Of a stretch of DNA of 64,000 bases, positions 46,388 to 54,220 are shown piece after piece. Within the stretch, counting starts at the first letter, position 1. Each line of letters begins with the position of its first letter. The DNA comes from Gammaproteobacteria bacterium. GTDB lineage: Bacteria; Pseudomonadota; Gammaproteobacteria; Pseudomonadales; Azotimanducaceae. Below the pieces are notes generated by a model, which was given only the letters and a program-made list of their open reading frames with translations, was not told the DNA's origin and ran no database searches. The DNA lies in contig SYFY01000192.1 in assembly GCA_005799745.1 (NCBI GenBank), positions 19,742-83,741 of the forward strand, read 5' to 3'. Both the position numbers and the translations under genes were made by a program.

Positions 46388-47749
46388 ATGGCACATCCTG
46401 TTGTTCCGCCTTCTGGTGATGGTGGAAGAACTCCACTTATCAGAGAAAAGGCAGGCGAATTCAGCGCCCGCTACACCAATTTCGCCTTGGGCCTGCTGCT
46501 CGGCGTCGCGACGATCAATCTGATCGACCGGTCGATCATCAATTTGTTGCTGGTGCCGATTTCGCAGGACCTCCATCTGACCGATTGGCAACTCGGCATG
46601 TTCACTGGACCTGCTTTCGGCATCTTCTACGCGTTGTCGCAGATTCCGATCGCGCGTATCGCAGATCGGGCGAAGCGGATCACGATCATCGCTATTGCGC
46701 TCGCGTTCTGGAGTTCGATGACGATGGTCCAGGCTGCAGCCGTGGGATTTCTCACTCTGGCCATGGCACGTGCCGCCGTAGCCATGGGCGAGGCAGGCAG
46801 CGGACCTGCATCCCAGTCGTTGATCACCGACCTCTTTCCACCGGAGCGACGTGCACGGGCGTTTGCGATCTTTGCGTTTCAGTTGCCGGTCGGTGCCGCG
46901 ATTGGTTCGCTCATCGGGGGATGGGGTCGAGAGTATCTCGGCTGGCAGCCTGTACTCGTGATCGTCGGCATTCCCGGTTTAGTACTCGCCTTGGTGGTGT
47001 GGAAGTGGCTTCGTGAGCCTACGCGGGGCTACTGGCAGCCCCAATCGCAGGTGGTCGCCAATGCGAGCTTTGGTGAGACCGTGCGTTTTCTGGTGAAGCT
47101 GCCCGCTTTTCGACACACCGTGATCGCCTACTCGATCTGGGTGATTGCGGTGAGTGCGCAGAGTTTTGATGTGGTCTTTCTGGAGCGCAGCTTTGGTTTG
47201 AAACCCTCGAGTATCGGCACGTTGGTGGGTTTTGCTGGGTTACTCGCGATGACCGGGTACTACGCCGCAGGTTGGATTGCAGATCGTCTAACGACACGTG
47301 GATCGGTTTGGGCGCCGCGTCTCCCGGCCATCTTCCTGTTGTTGCATCTCGTCGTCGCGCTTTTTTACTACAACGCTTCGGATGTTTCCGCGGTCATGGT
47401 GCTCGTCTGTATCGGACCTCTGATCCCGGCAACGTTGCCACTGGTGTTGAACAACATTCAGAGCCTTGCTCCAGCTCACATGCGTGCGCAGGCGGCGGCG
47501 CTGCTCCTCACCACGTCGACGTTGATTGGCATGAGTCTCGGGCCCCCGACGGTGGGCTTCTTGTCGGATTGGCTCTCGGCCGACCACGGTAAAGAGTCCA
47601 TGCGTTATGCGCTCATGTGCATGGTGACGGTAGGCTGGACATGGGCGGCGCTACACTATTGGCTGGCGTCGCGTACCTATGCGCGTGATCTTACGGCCAA
47701 GGATCAACTTGCTGCTGATAACGCAGTGACCGCTGGAGCAACACCCTAA
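46388..47749 (+). CDS. MFS transporter
   Basis: A 453-residue protein with about 12 helices. 'INLIDRSIINLLLVPISQDLHLTD' in helix 1 and 'ARIADRAKRITIIAIALAFW' after helix 2 mark the MFS type also seen at 18663. Its TAA overlaps the ATG of the amidohydrolase gene (TAATG), so it probably supplies that enzyme's pathway with a substrate, perhaps an aromatic or organic acid. The cargo is unknown. The upstream leader contains the hairpin element. Confidence 0.86.
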   Translation: MAHPVVPPSGDGGRTPLIREKAGEFSARYTNFALGLLLGVATINLIDRSIINLLLVPISQDLHLTDWQLGMFTGPAFGIFYALSQIPIARIADRAKRITIIAIALAFWSSMTMVQAAAVGFLTLAMARAAVAMGEAGSGPASQSLITDLFPPERRARAFAIFAFQLPVGAAIGSLIGGWGREYLGWQPVLVIVGIPGLVLALVVWKWLREPTRGYWQPQSQVVANASFGETVRFLVKLPAFRHTVIAYSIWVIAVSAQSFDVVFLERSFGLKPSSIGTLVGFAGLLAMTGYYAAGWIADRLTTRGSVWAPRLPAIFLLLHLVVALFYYNASDVSAVMVLVCIGPLIPATLPLVLNNIQSLAPAHMRAQAAALLLTTSTLIGMSLGPPTVGFLSDWLSADHGKESMRYALMCMVTVGWTWAALHYWLASRTYARDLTAKDQLAADNAVTAGATP

Positions 47750-48735
47750 TGCATCACCACCACCCGCATCGAACCATCGATGTCCATGCGCACTTCCTGC
47801 CGCCGGTTTATCAGGAAGTGCTCCGAAGCGGCGGATTTACCTCGTTGGACGGTGGCGTACCTGTGCCCCAATGGTCACCGGAGCGTGCGTTGTCGATCAT
47901 GGATGAACTGAACATCACTGCAGCGGTCCTCTCGGTCTCTTCGCCGCATGTTTCTTTCGTAGATACGAAAGCAGCCATTCAACTTTGCCGACAGGTCAAC
48001 GACTACGCAGCAGGGCTTCGTGCGCTGCATCCGCAACGCTTCGGTGCTTGCGCGATCCTCCCGCTGGCCGACATGGCAGCAAGTCTGGTGGAGTTTGATC
48101 ATGCTTCGTCAGTGCTCGGTCTCGATGGCGTGGGACTGCCCACGCATGTTGATGGTCATTATCTGGGCGATCCCTACTTCACGCCGTTGATGGAAGCGAT
48201 GAACGATGCCGGAACGACGGTGTTCATCCATCCCACCGTGCCGTGTTGTTTTGAAACGCTGGGGCTTGGGCTTCCGGGCGGCATGATGGAGTTCACCTTC
48301 GACACCACACGCACGGCGGTGAGCTTGTTGTACGCCGGAGTGCTCAAGCGGTTCCCACGTATTCGTTTCATTCTGCCTCATGCGGGCGGAACGCTGCCGT
48401 TTCTCGCGCCGCGTGTGTCGATGGTCGGGTCGATTCCGATTCTGAAAGAGCGTGCCTTGCCGCAGGCCGAGGCGCTGGAGTTGATGACGCGCTTTTTCTA
48501 TGACACGGCGCTGTCGGTAACACCACGACAAATCACGTGTTTGCGCGAACTCGCACCGATCAGCCAGATCGTGTACGGATCGGATTTTCCGTTTGCAGAC
48601 GAGAATCGTCTCCGATCCGCTGAGGCTACACTCGGTACGCTTGGATTCACGGATCCGGAGCTTCGGCAAATTCGGTTCGACAATGCTGCAGTGCTCTTTG
48701 AGGCGCTGGCATCGAAAATCACTGCGCACTTGTGA
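47749..48735 (+). CDS. amidohydrolase family protein (ACMSD-like decarboxylase/hydrolase)
   Basis: A 328-residue TIM-barrel amidohydrolase. Metal residues: 'TIDVHAHFLPP' (HxH), 'TVFIHPTVP', 'RIRFILPHAGG' and the aspartate of 'IVYGSDFPFAD'. This is the amidohydrolase-2 group, which includes aminocarboxymuconate-semialdehyde decarboxylase and related non-oxidative decarboxylases. The protein starts with four native histidines (MHHHHPH). It is coupled to the MFS gene upstream. The substrate is unknown. Confidence 0.87.
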   Translation: MHHHHPHRTIDVHAHFLPPVYQEVLRSGGFTSLDGGVPVPQWSPERALSIMDELNITAAVLSVSSPHVSFVDTKAAIQLCRQVNDYAAGLRALHPQRFGACAILPLADMAASLVEFDHASSVLGLDGVGLPTHVDGHYLGDPYFTPLMEAMNDAGTTVFIHPTVPCCFETLGLGLPGGMMEFTFDTTRTAVSLLYAGVLKRFPRIRFILPHAGGTLPFLAPRVSMVGSIPILKERALPQAEALELMTRFFYDTALSVTPRQITCLRELAPISQIVYGSDFPFADENRLRSAEATLGTLGFTDPELRQIRFDNAAVLFEALASKITAHL

Positions 48736-48824
48736 GCATCCTGCCGACCGCCTACATTCCCTGACCGAAAGGCAACGACACATCGATTCGTAGCAGAGCA
48801 GTAAGCAGGGCGGGGGAGATCAAG

Positions 48825-51248
48825 ATGGCGGGCATGCTCGCGCCGTATACCGTACTCGACTTTACCGATGAGCGTGGCGAGCTGGGGCCTATGCTCATGG
48901 GCGACCTTGGCGCCGATGTGATTCGTGTGGAGCCACCTCAAGGAGTCAGCGCGCGACTTTGCCCCCCATTTGCACCGGACGGCGATACATCGCCGATTCG
49001 CAGCCTGCAATTTCTGGCGTTTAACCGTAACAAGCGGTCCATCGTGCTCGATCCCAAGCGCGCGGATGATCAAGCCGTACTCGCCGAACTCATTCGTCGC
49101 GCTGACTTTTTGTTTGAGTCGGCGCGGCCGAGCTTTCTCGCGGATTTCGGAATCACCTTCGACGCAGCGAAGGCGCTCAATCCCAACATCGTGTTCACAC
49201 GACTCACCCCGTTTGGCGATAGTGGACCTCATGCTCATTTGCATGCGTCCGACCTGGTGATTGCATCTCTGGGTGGACCGGTTGCACTGCAAGGCCAACC
49301 GGATCGGGCGCCGGTGCGGATCAGCGTGCCGCAAGTCTGGCGACATGCGGGTGTCGAAGCGGTCGCCGGTGCCATGGTCGCGCATCGACGCCTGCTGCAG
49401 GGCGCTGGCGCGCAGTTTGTTGATCTCTCTGCGCAGTCCACGATGACCTGGACGATGCTCAACGCCATGGATGCCTATGCGATACAGGGCTTTGATTTTG
49501 AGCGCGGCGCTGACGTGGCGCGACTCGACATCCTGCATCCTGTAAAAGACGGCTGGATGCTCGCGATACCCCACAGCAAAGTGATGCGGCCGATGACGGA
49601 ACGACTCATCGAAGAGGGTATTGCTGAAACCTGGCTACGTGACGTGGATTGGGTGCACTACGACCAGAACATTGCTGATCCGAAGCAGAAGCCCCTCAAC
49701 CTGGCTGTCAGTGTCCAGCTGCTGCGTACGCTATTTATGCGTTACCCGCGGCAGCACTGGTTTGAGTACGGGCTTAAACACCGCATTACGTTTGCTCCGG
49801 TAAACACGCTGGAAGAGCTTCTGGCGTTTGATCATCTGGAGTTTCGCGAGTACTGGCGGCGTCTGCCGGCAGGTGGCAAAGCCTCGGTTCGTTTCCCAGG
49901 GCTGTGGGCGAAAACTCGGACCGCCCCTCTTGAGGTAAAGCGCGCCGCGCCGGCATTGGATCAAGATGGTGCTCAGATTCGTGCTGAGCTGAAATCGACT
50001 CGACCCACAGCTTCACCGCCACCCACGAAAAGCGAGGTGGAGTTACCTTTCGCGGGTGTACGTGTCGCTGATTTCGCCTGGGTGGGTGTGGGTCCGATTT
50101 CGTCGAAATACCTCGCAGATCACGGGGCCACCGTCGTGCGGGTTGAATCGGAAAACCGACCCGACGTGCTTCGCGCTAACGGTCCGTTTAAGGATGCGGT
50201 CGCCGGTTGGAACCGCTCGCAGTTTTTTGGTGACTTTAATACGTCGAAACAAAGTCTGAGTCTCGATCTCAAATCGCAACGCGCCATCGATATCGCCAAG
50301 AAGTTGATCGCTGATTCCGATGTATTTATCGAGAGTTTTGCGCCGGGTGCGGTGGATCGAATGGGTCTCGGCTACGCCGAAGTGTCGAAGCTGAACCCGG
50401 GCATCATTATGGTGAGTACGTGCCTCATGGGGCAGACGGGACCTGCGGCGCCCATGGCCGGGTATGGTTATCACGCGGCGTCGATCGCAGGATTTTATGA
50501 AGTGACCGGTTGGCCTGATCGACACCCAACGGGACCATGGGTTGCCTACACCGACACCATCGCGCCACGTTTTGTATCGATCCTGCTCGCGGCTGCCCTC
50601 GACTATCGACGTCGAACCGGAAAGGGTTGTTTTCTCGACGTCGCGCAGATCGAAACCGCGCTGCACTTTTTGGGGCCGGAGTTACTCGATCTTGAGATCA
50701 ATGGCTTTGCCGCAAAACGGAATGGCAATCGCGCTCGCTGGACTGCGCCGGAGGGTGCCTATCCTTGCAGTATGCAAGACACCTGGTGTGCCATCGCTGT
50801 GCAGAGTGATGCGCAGTGGCAATCACTCTGTTCTGTATTGGGTCGAGGCGATTGGGCGGATGACGTGGCCCTTAAGACAGTTGAAGGCCGCCACGCTGCG
50901 CATGATCGAATTGACGCAGGTCTCGCGGAATGGACGAAGCAACGAACCTCACGTGAAGTGATGGGTGTTCTTCAGGCTGCAGGCGTTTCGGCAGGTGTAG
51001 TTCAACGCAGCAGCGAGTTGCTCGCTGATCAACAATACGCACATCGGCGATTCTATCGCTGGTTCGATCATCCCGAGATGGGGCACATTCCGTATGCGGG
51101 ACATCAGTACCTCATTTCGGGCTACGACAACGGACCTCGTGGTCCCGCGCCTTGCCTGGGTGAACACAGTTATGAGGTGCTGACCGAGATCATCGGTCTC
51201 GATGGTGATGCAGTTGCTGCGGCCTACGAAGAAGGGCTGATCGTTTGA
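48825..51248 (+). CDS. class III (CaiB/BaiF) CoA transferase, two fused domains (second copy)
   Basis: An 807-residue protein with two class III CoA-transferase domains. Domain 1 starts 'LAPYTVLDFTDERGELGPMLMGDLGADVIRVEP' and domain 2 (about residue 407 on) 'FAGVRVADFAWVGVGPISSKYLADHGATVVRVE', each with the following 'NRNKRSIVLD' or 'NTSKQSLSLD' block. It is similar in architecture to the protein at 31799 but clearly diverged. GGGGGAG precedes the ATG. With the MFS and amidohydrolase genes it may form an acid-degradation unit. Confidence 0.88.
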   Translation: MAGMLAPYTVLDFTDERGELGPMLMGDLGADVIRVEPPQGVSARLCPPFAPDGDTSPIRSLQFLAFNRNKRSIVLDPKRADDQAVLAELIRRADFLFESARPSFLADFGITFDAAKALNPNIVFTRLTPFGDSGPHAHLHASDLVIASLGGPVALQGQPDRAPVRISVPQVWRHAGVEAVAGAMVAHRRLLQGAGAQFVDLSAQSTMTWTMLNAMDAYAIQGFDFERGADVARLDILHPVKDGWMLAIPHSKVMRPMTERLIEEGIAETWLRDVDWVHYDQNIADPKQKPLNLAVSVQLLRTLFMRYPRQHWFEYGLKHRITFAPVNTLEELLAFDHLEFREYWRRLPAGGKASVRFPGLWAKTRTAPLEVKRAAPALDQDGAQIRAELKSTRPTASPPPTKSEVELPFAGVRVADFAWVGVGPISSKYLADHGATVVRVESENRPDVLRANGPFKDAVAGWNRSQFFGDFNTSKQSLSLDLKSQRAIDIAKKLIADSDVFIESFAPGAVDRMGLGYAEVSKLNPGIIMVSTCLMGQTGPAAPMAGYGYHAASIAGFYEVTGWPDRHPTGPWVAYTDTIAPRFVSILLAAALDYRRRTGKGCFLDVAQIETALHFLGPELLDLEINGFAAKRNGNRARWTAPEGAYPCSMQDTWCAIAVQSDAQWQSLCSVLGRGDWADDVALKTVEGRHAAHDRIDAGLAEWTKQRTSREVMGVLQAAGVSAGVVQRSSELLADQQYAHRRFYRWFDHPEMGHIPYAGHQYLISGYDNGPRGPAPCLGEHSYEVLTEIIGLDGDAVAAAYEEGLIV

Positions 51249-51273
51249 GTCTGAAACTTAAGGTGGTTCCACA

Positions 51274-51720
51274 ATGCGAAAGAAAATCTTGATCGTCGTA
51301 GCCGTGCTTCTGGCGCTGGGTGGCGCTTACTTTGCGCAGATGATGTTGCCACGTGGTGCGCTCGAAGGCGTTCAGACTGAGGTTCCTTCGGAGTGGAGCG
51401 GTGTCAATGTCCCTGATGTGGTGGAGCTTGAAACCAACCCCACTGATCCTTATTCGGTAAAGATCTGGGTGGTGCCTGTCGGTGATCGCATGTACGTGCA
51501 TGCAGGCGATAACTACAACCAGTGGGTACAGAACATTGAGAAGGATCCAAGCGTGCGTCTGCTCGTCGAGGATCAACTCTATACCCTCCATGCTGGACGC
51601 GTGACTTCAGCGGAGGAGTTTGCGGGGTTTGCCCAAGTCTATGAGCTTCGTTATGACAGAAGGCCGCGGAATGAGAATGTTGATGAGGTCTATCTCTTCA
51701 GGATGACGGCGGGGTCGTAA
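51274..51720 (+). CDS. membrane-anchored small protein, split-barrel-like, unknown
   Basis: A 148-residue protein with an N-terminal membrane anchor ('ILIVVAVLLALGGAYFAQMML'). The mature part ('VKIWVVPVGDRMYVHAGDNYNQWVQNIEKDPSVRLLVEDQLYTLHAGRV') resembles nitroreductase/F420-type split barrels, but no binding residues can be assigned. It is 25 bp after the CoA transferase. The family call is tentative. Confidence 0.6.
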   Translation: MRKKILIVVAVLLALGGAYFAQMMLPRGALEGVQTEVPSEWSGVNVPDVVELETNPTDPYSVKIWVVPVGDRMYVHAGDNYNQWVQNIEKDPSVRLLVEDQLYTLHAGRVTSAEEFAGFAQVYELRYDRRPRNENVDEVYLFRMTAGS

Positions 51721-51742
51721 CCGTCATTGAACGATCAGGTGT

Positions 51743-52195
51743 TTACGCCCACCCGGTTTTATAATCCGCGCTGAATCCCGGCCCACGTACGCGCAGATGG
51801 TGGATTTTCCAGATGCCATCCTGCTTGCGATATTCCTCTTGATACCGCGCCGCCTGCCACTTCGCTTGATTGCCTTCGCGAAAGGTAAAGGGGCCAAGGA
51901 AGTACCACGTCCCCTTGGCAGTATCCCCATTGACCTCAATGCGCGGGTTCATGGTCATATGCTGAGAGAAAGACATCATTTTCTGAAAGGACGTGAAGAG
52001 CTCACGCAGCCCTTTGTGAGCTTCAGCCTTGCCGATGCCACGCCCTTCCCAGATGCAGTCTTCGGTGAAGATCGTGACGATACGATCAGGATTGTGGTCG
52101 TCATCGCAGATCTCGCAGTACATGGCCTTGAGCTGTTTGATAGCCTCGATGTCTTCCATGCGGGTGAGGCGCGCGAGGACGTCGGCGTCAGTCAT
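51743..52195 (-). CDS. SnoaL-like (NTF2-fold) protein
   Basis: A 150-residue alpha+beta-cone protein: 'RMEDIEAIKQLKAMYCEICDDDHN', 'IFTEDCIWEGRGIGKAEAHKGLRELF' and 'GTWYFLGPFTFREGNQAKWQAARYQEEYRKQDGIWKIHHL', as in the SnoaL-like polyketide-cyclase/dehydratase group. Members are enzymes or ligand binders with varied roles. Start ATG 52195. It converges with the preceding gene. Confidence 0.83.
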   Translation of the reverse strand: MTDADVLARLTRMEDIEAIKQLKAMYCEICDDDHNPDRIVTIFTEDCIWEGRGIGKAEAHKGLRELFTSFQKMMSFSQHMTMNPRIEVNGDTAKGTWYFLGPFTFREGNQAKWQAARYQEEYRKQDGIWKIHHLRVRGPGFSADYKTGWA

Positions 52196-52593
52196 GGAAA
52201 GTTCCTGCGATGATCACGATTTGATCTGATCTTCCGTCAGACCACCCCGCCTCGCAAGGCTGAGGTAGGATTCGAACAGAGGTAACCTGAGCTCGCGTGA
52301 TTGGGATCAGATTCGGGACCTTGCTTACGAGGTACGAAACGGTTGATCGCTGTGGATCTCGATACTCTGATTTAGGCCAGGCCTGACCTATCGGACCGTC
52401 CTGTTTGGCGCAAGGAAGCGCCAACATTAGCTCCTTGGTGTTCGTTGGTTCCGCTGCTCACCAGTGCGCGAATTCGAGGACCGATGGTCCAGGACGCCCG
52501 AATTGCGGCGTTGTGTCTGCAACATGGCGTGCGTGAGGGCTTCGGTGTCGGTGTGTGATGCCTATGGTGCGCCCGGATGCGCGAGATTTTTCA
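52196..52593. other. non-coding region with a degenerate copy of the hairpin element
   Basis: No convincing gene. It contains copy 2 of the hairpin family at 52376-52424, a GGACC-GAT-GGTCC inverted repeat near 52485, and small G/C-rich inverted repeats. Short open frames here have no gene-like composition or ribosome site. Confidence 0.5.
52376..52424. repeat. hairpin element copy 2 (partial)
   Basis: This aligns with 46155-46203. The first hairpin is decayed (about 18 of 26 bases match copy 1), but the second is a perfect stem TTGGCGC / GCGCCAA with loop AAGGAA, against GTGGTGC / GCACCAC with loop ATGGAA in copy 1. Two base pairs differ, and both differ on both arms so pairing is kept. The three-base spacing between hairpins 1 and 2 is the same. 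Confidence 0.65.
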
Positions 52594-52735
52594 GGGACTC
52601 TCTGATTAAAGTCTATTTCCGCCATAACTTCGTTAGTCGTCGCTCTGAAAAATCGCGGATTTACTGCATATCCGCGATTTCCCTCCGCTCCTCCAGCCTC
52701 GTTCTGACGAAAATATCCGAATAATCAGAGTTTCC
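52594..52735. mobile_element. MITE-like element, 142 bp
   Basis: The ends GGGACTCTCTGATTA and (inverted) GGAAACTCTGATTA form imperfect terminal repeats, with CTCTGATTA exact in both. The trinucleotide TCA flanks both sides (52591-52593 and 52736-52738), consistent with a TNA-type target duplication of some IS5-group elements. Inside is an 11-base-arm inverted repeat (AAATCGCGGAT). No transposase gene is present, so it would need one in trans. Confidence 0.6.
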
Positions 52736-52979
52736 TCAGGAGAATGTGGCGCGTAAACGGCCCAACCGCCTTGTGGAGAACTGCCAGGTTTTCATAGCCC
52801 AATGATCGATACAACGCAGCGTTGTGGTCATTCAGTGTCTCGATCCAGGCATCTGTGGCGCCACGTTCCATCGCCGCGGCTTCGATCTGCCGCAATGCCT
52901 CGCGTCCAAGACCCTTCCCGCGCAGATCGGCACGCACCCACAGGTAGTTGATGAAGAGGCGCTGGTACTCGGTCCGGCC
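52725..52979 (-). pseudogene. truncated GNAT acetyltransferase
   Basis: Only the second half of a GNAT protein is visible: 'LFINYLWVRADLRGKGLGREAL' (acetyl-CoA loop) and 'RGATDAWIETLNDHNAALYRSLGYE'. The open frame continues upstream, but that part is the antisense of the FAA hydrolase gene and its promoter, and is not GNAT-like, so the N-terminal half is missing. The last codons, AGG AAA CTC TGA, come from the terminal repeat of the MITE, which thus supplies the stop. Confidence 0.65.
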
Positions 52980-53073
52980 GGTTGCGCCTGCTGGGGTTCT
53001 CGCCGGCGAAGGCGGCGCGTACAGTGGAACGCGTTTATAAACGCCTGAACATCGGCGAAAAGGGGAGAACAGC

Positions 53074-54132
53074 GTGAAACGAGGGTTGTTGATCGGCGTT
53101 GGCGCAGTGTTCGTGCTGCTTCTGGTCGTGAACTTTGTACTGACTCGACCGGCATTTGACGGAAAATTGTTGGGAGAACCGATTGCCGATATCGAAATCC
53201 TGCCAAACGAACTCGGGCTGACGTTGGCACGTGTGGTTACGGATGAAACCACCAGGCTCGTGATCGTTCGTCGTGCTTCGGCAGAAGGACTGCATGTCAT
53301 CGATGTCGGTCGCTTAATTGAACGAACGATGGATGATCCACTCGTCGCGATGACGATGATGGGCTACGACGAGCTCGACTACATCGCGCGTAACGCCGGC
53401 GAAAGCGTCGTCGCATACGAGACGTTGACGACACCCCTCGTCGAAGGTGAAACACCGATTGCTGCGGGCACCAACTACAAGGCCCATGCTGAAGAGACCG
53501 GCATCGAAGATGGCCCGTTCCTGTTTCCGAAACTCTCGGCACCCACAGCGTGGAACGCACCGGTGCCGAAACGTGGGCGTATGGATTACGAAGCTGAACT
53601 CTGCGCGGTGCCGTTGTCGTCAGTTACGACGGAACGCGAGGCGCAATTCGCCTACGTACTTTGCAACGATTTCACTGATCGTTGGCCACTCGTGCGTGAT
53701 GTGGATTTCGATCAACCCATGGGCACCACCGGTTTCCCTGAAGCCAAGGGCGGTGAAGGCATGATGCCGATGGGGCCTTTCCTCATCGTGCCGCGTGATC
53801 ACAAGGCCTTCTACCCGGATATCGAACTTGAGCTTTACGTGAATGGTCGCCAGCGGCAGAAGTCGAAAGCTGGCCTCATGATCTGGTCGCCACATGAGAT
53901 TGCGAAGAACGCTTTGGCGGCTTGTGAGCGGGACTATCTCAAAGGGGAAGAGAAGCTGAAGCTCACCTCCTGTGAAATGATTCGGGCGGGAACCATTCTG
54001 TTGACGGGAACACCGGAAGGCGTGCTGTTTCATCCGGCTACCATCTGGAATCCACTGGCTTACTTGCGCAGCGGTGATGAGGTCGTGCTCAAGGCGAAGT
54101 ACTTCGGCGTGTTAAAGAACCGTATCGAGTGA
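53074..54132 (+). CDS. fumarylacetoacetate-hydrolase-family protein with a membrane anchor
   Basis: A 352-residue protein with an N-terminal hydrophobic segment ('LLIGVGAVFVLLLVVNFVL') and the FAH fold: 'AAGTNYKAHAEETG', 'KLSAPTAWNAPV', 'MDYEAELCAV' (metal glutamate), 'GEGMMPMGPFLI' and 'GTPEGVLF'. FAH proteins hydrolyse or decarboxylate beta-diketone-like acids with Mg or Mn. A membrane anchor is unusual for this normally cytosolic family and would place the domain in the periplasm or at the inner membrane. It starts about 95 bp from the truncated GNAT gene, divergently. Confidence 0.85.
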   Translation: MKRGLLIGVGAVFVLLLVVNFVLTRPAFDGKLLGEPIADIEILPNELGLTLARVVTDETTRLVIVRRASAEGLHVIDVGRLIERTMDDPLVAMTMMGYDELDYIARNAGESVVAYETLTTPLVEGETPIAAGTNYKAHAEETGIEDGPFLFPKLSAPTAWNAPVPKRGRMDYEAELCAVPLSSVTTEREAQFAYVLCNDFTDRWPLVRDVDFDQPMGTTGFPEAKGGEGMMPMGPFLIVPRDHKAFYPDIELELYVNGRQRQKSKAGLMIWSPHEIAKNALAACERDYLKGEEKLKLTSCEMIRAGTILLTGTPEGVLFHPATIWNPLAYLRSGDEVVLKAKYFGVLKNRIE

Positions 54133-54147
54133 TCGCGCTAAATCAAG

Positions 54148-54171
54148 AAGGCCTGACGAACCAGGCCTTTC
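54148..54171. terminator. intrinsic terminator
   Basis: AAGGCCTG and CAGGCCTT pair perfectly around the loop ACGAAC, then TCT. It lies between the FAA hydrolase gene and the convergent TonB receptor gene and could serve either. Confidence 0.65.
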
Positions 54172-54220
54172 TGTGTGTGCTGCCTTGTTTGCAGCTACCG
54201 TGTATGGACTTGTCGGAGGT

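Noticed and set aside
48498..49574. Long minus-strand open frame of 358 residues
   Set aside because: It is antisense to the amidohydrolase and CoA transferase genes, which have clear domains; its composition is not protein-like.
31799..51248. Assignment of either fused CoA transferase as DddD (DMSP cleavage)
   Set aside because: The architecture matches, but the usual transporter and dehydrogenase partners are absent and no diagnostic residues can be verified by eye.
52250..52345. tRNA gene or tRNA-like fragment on the minus strand (GTTCGAATC motif)
   Set aside because: The T-loop-like motif is present, but the flanking bases do not form a T stem and no acceptor or anticodon stem can be drawn.
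52464..52724. Open frame of 86 residues on the plus strand
   Set aside because: It runs into the MITE, has no ribosome site or recognisable sequence, and is Arg/Ser/Cys rich as expected by chance.
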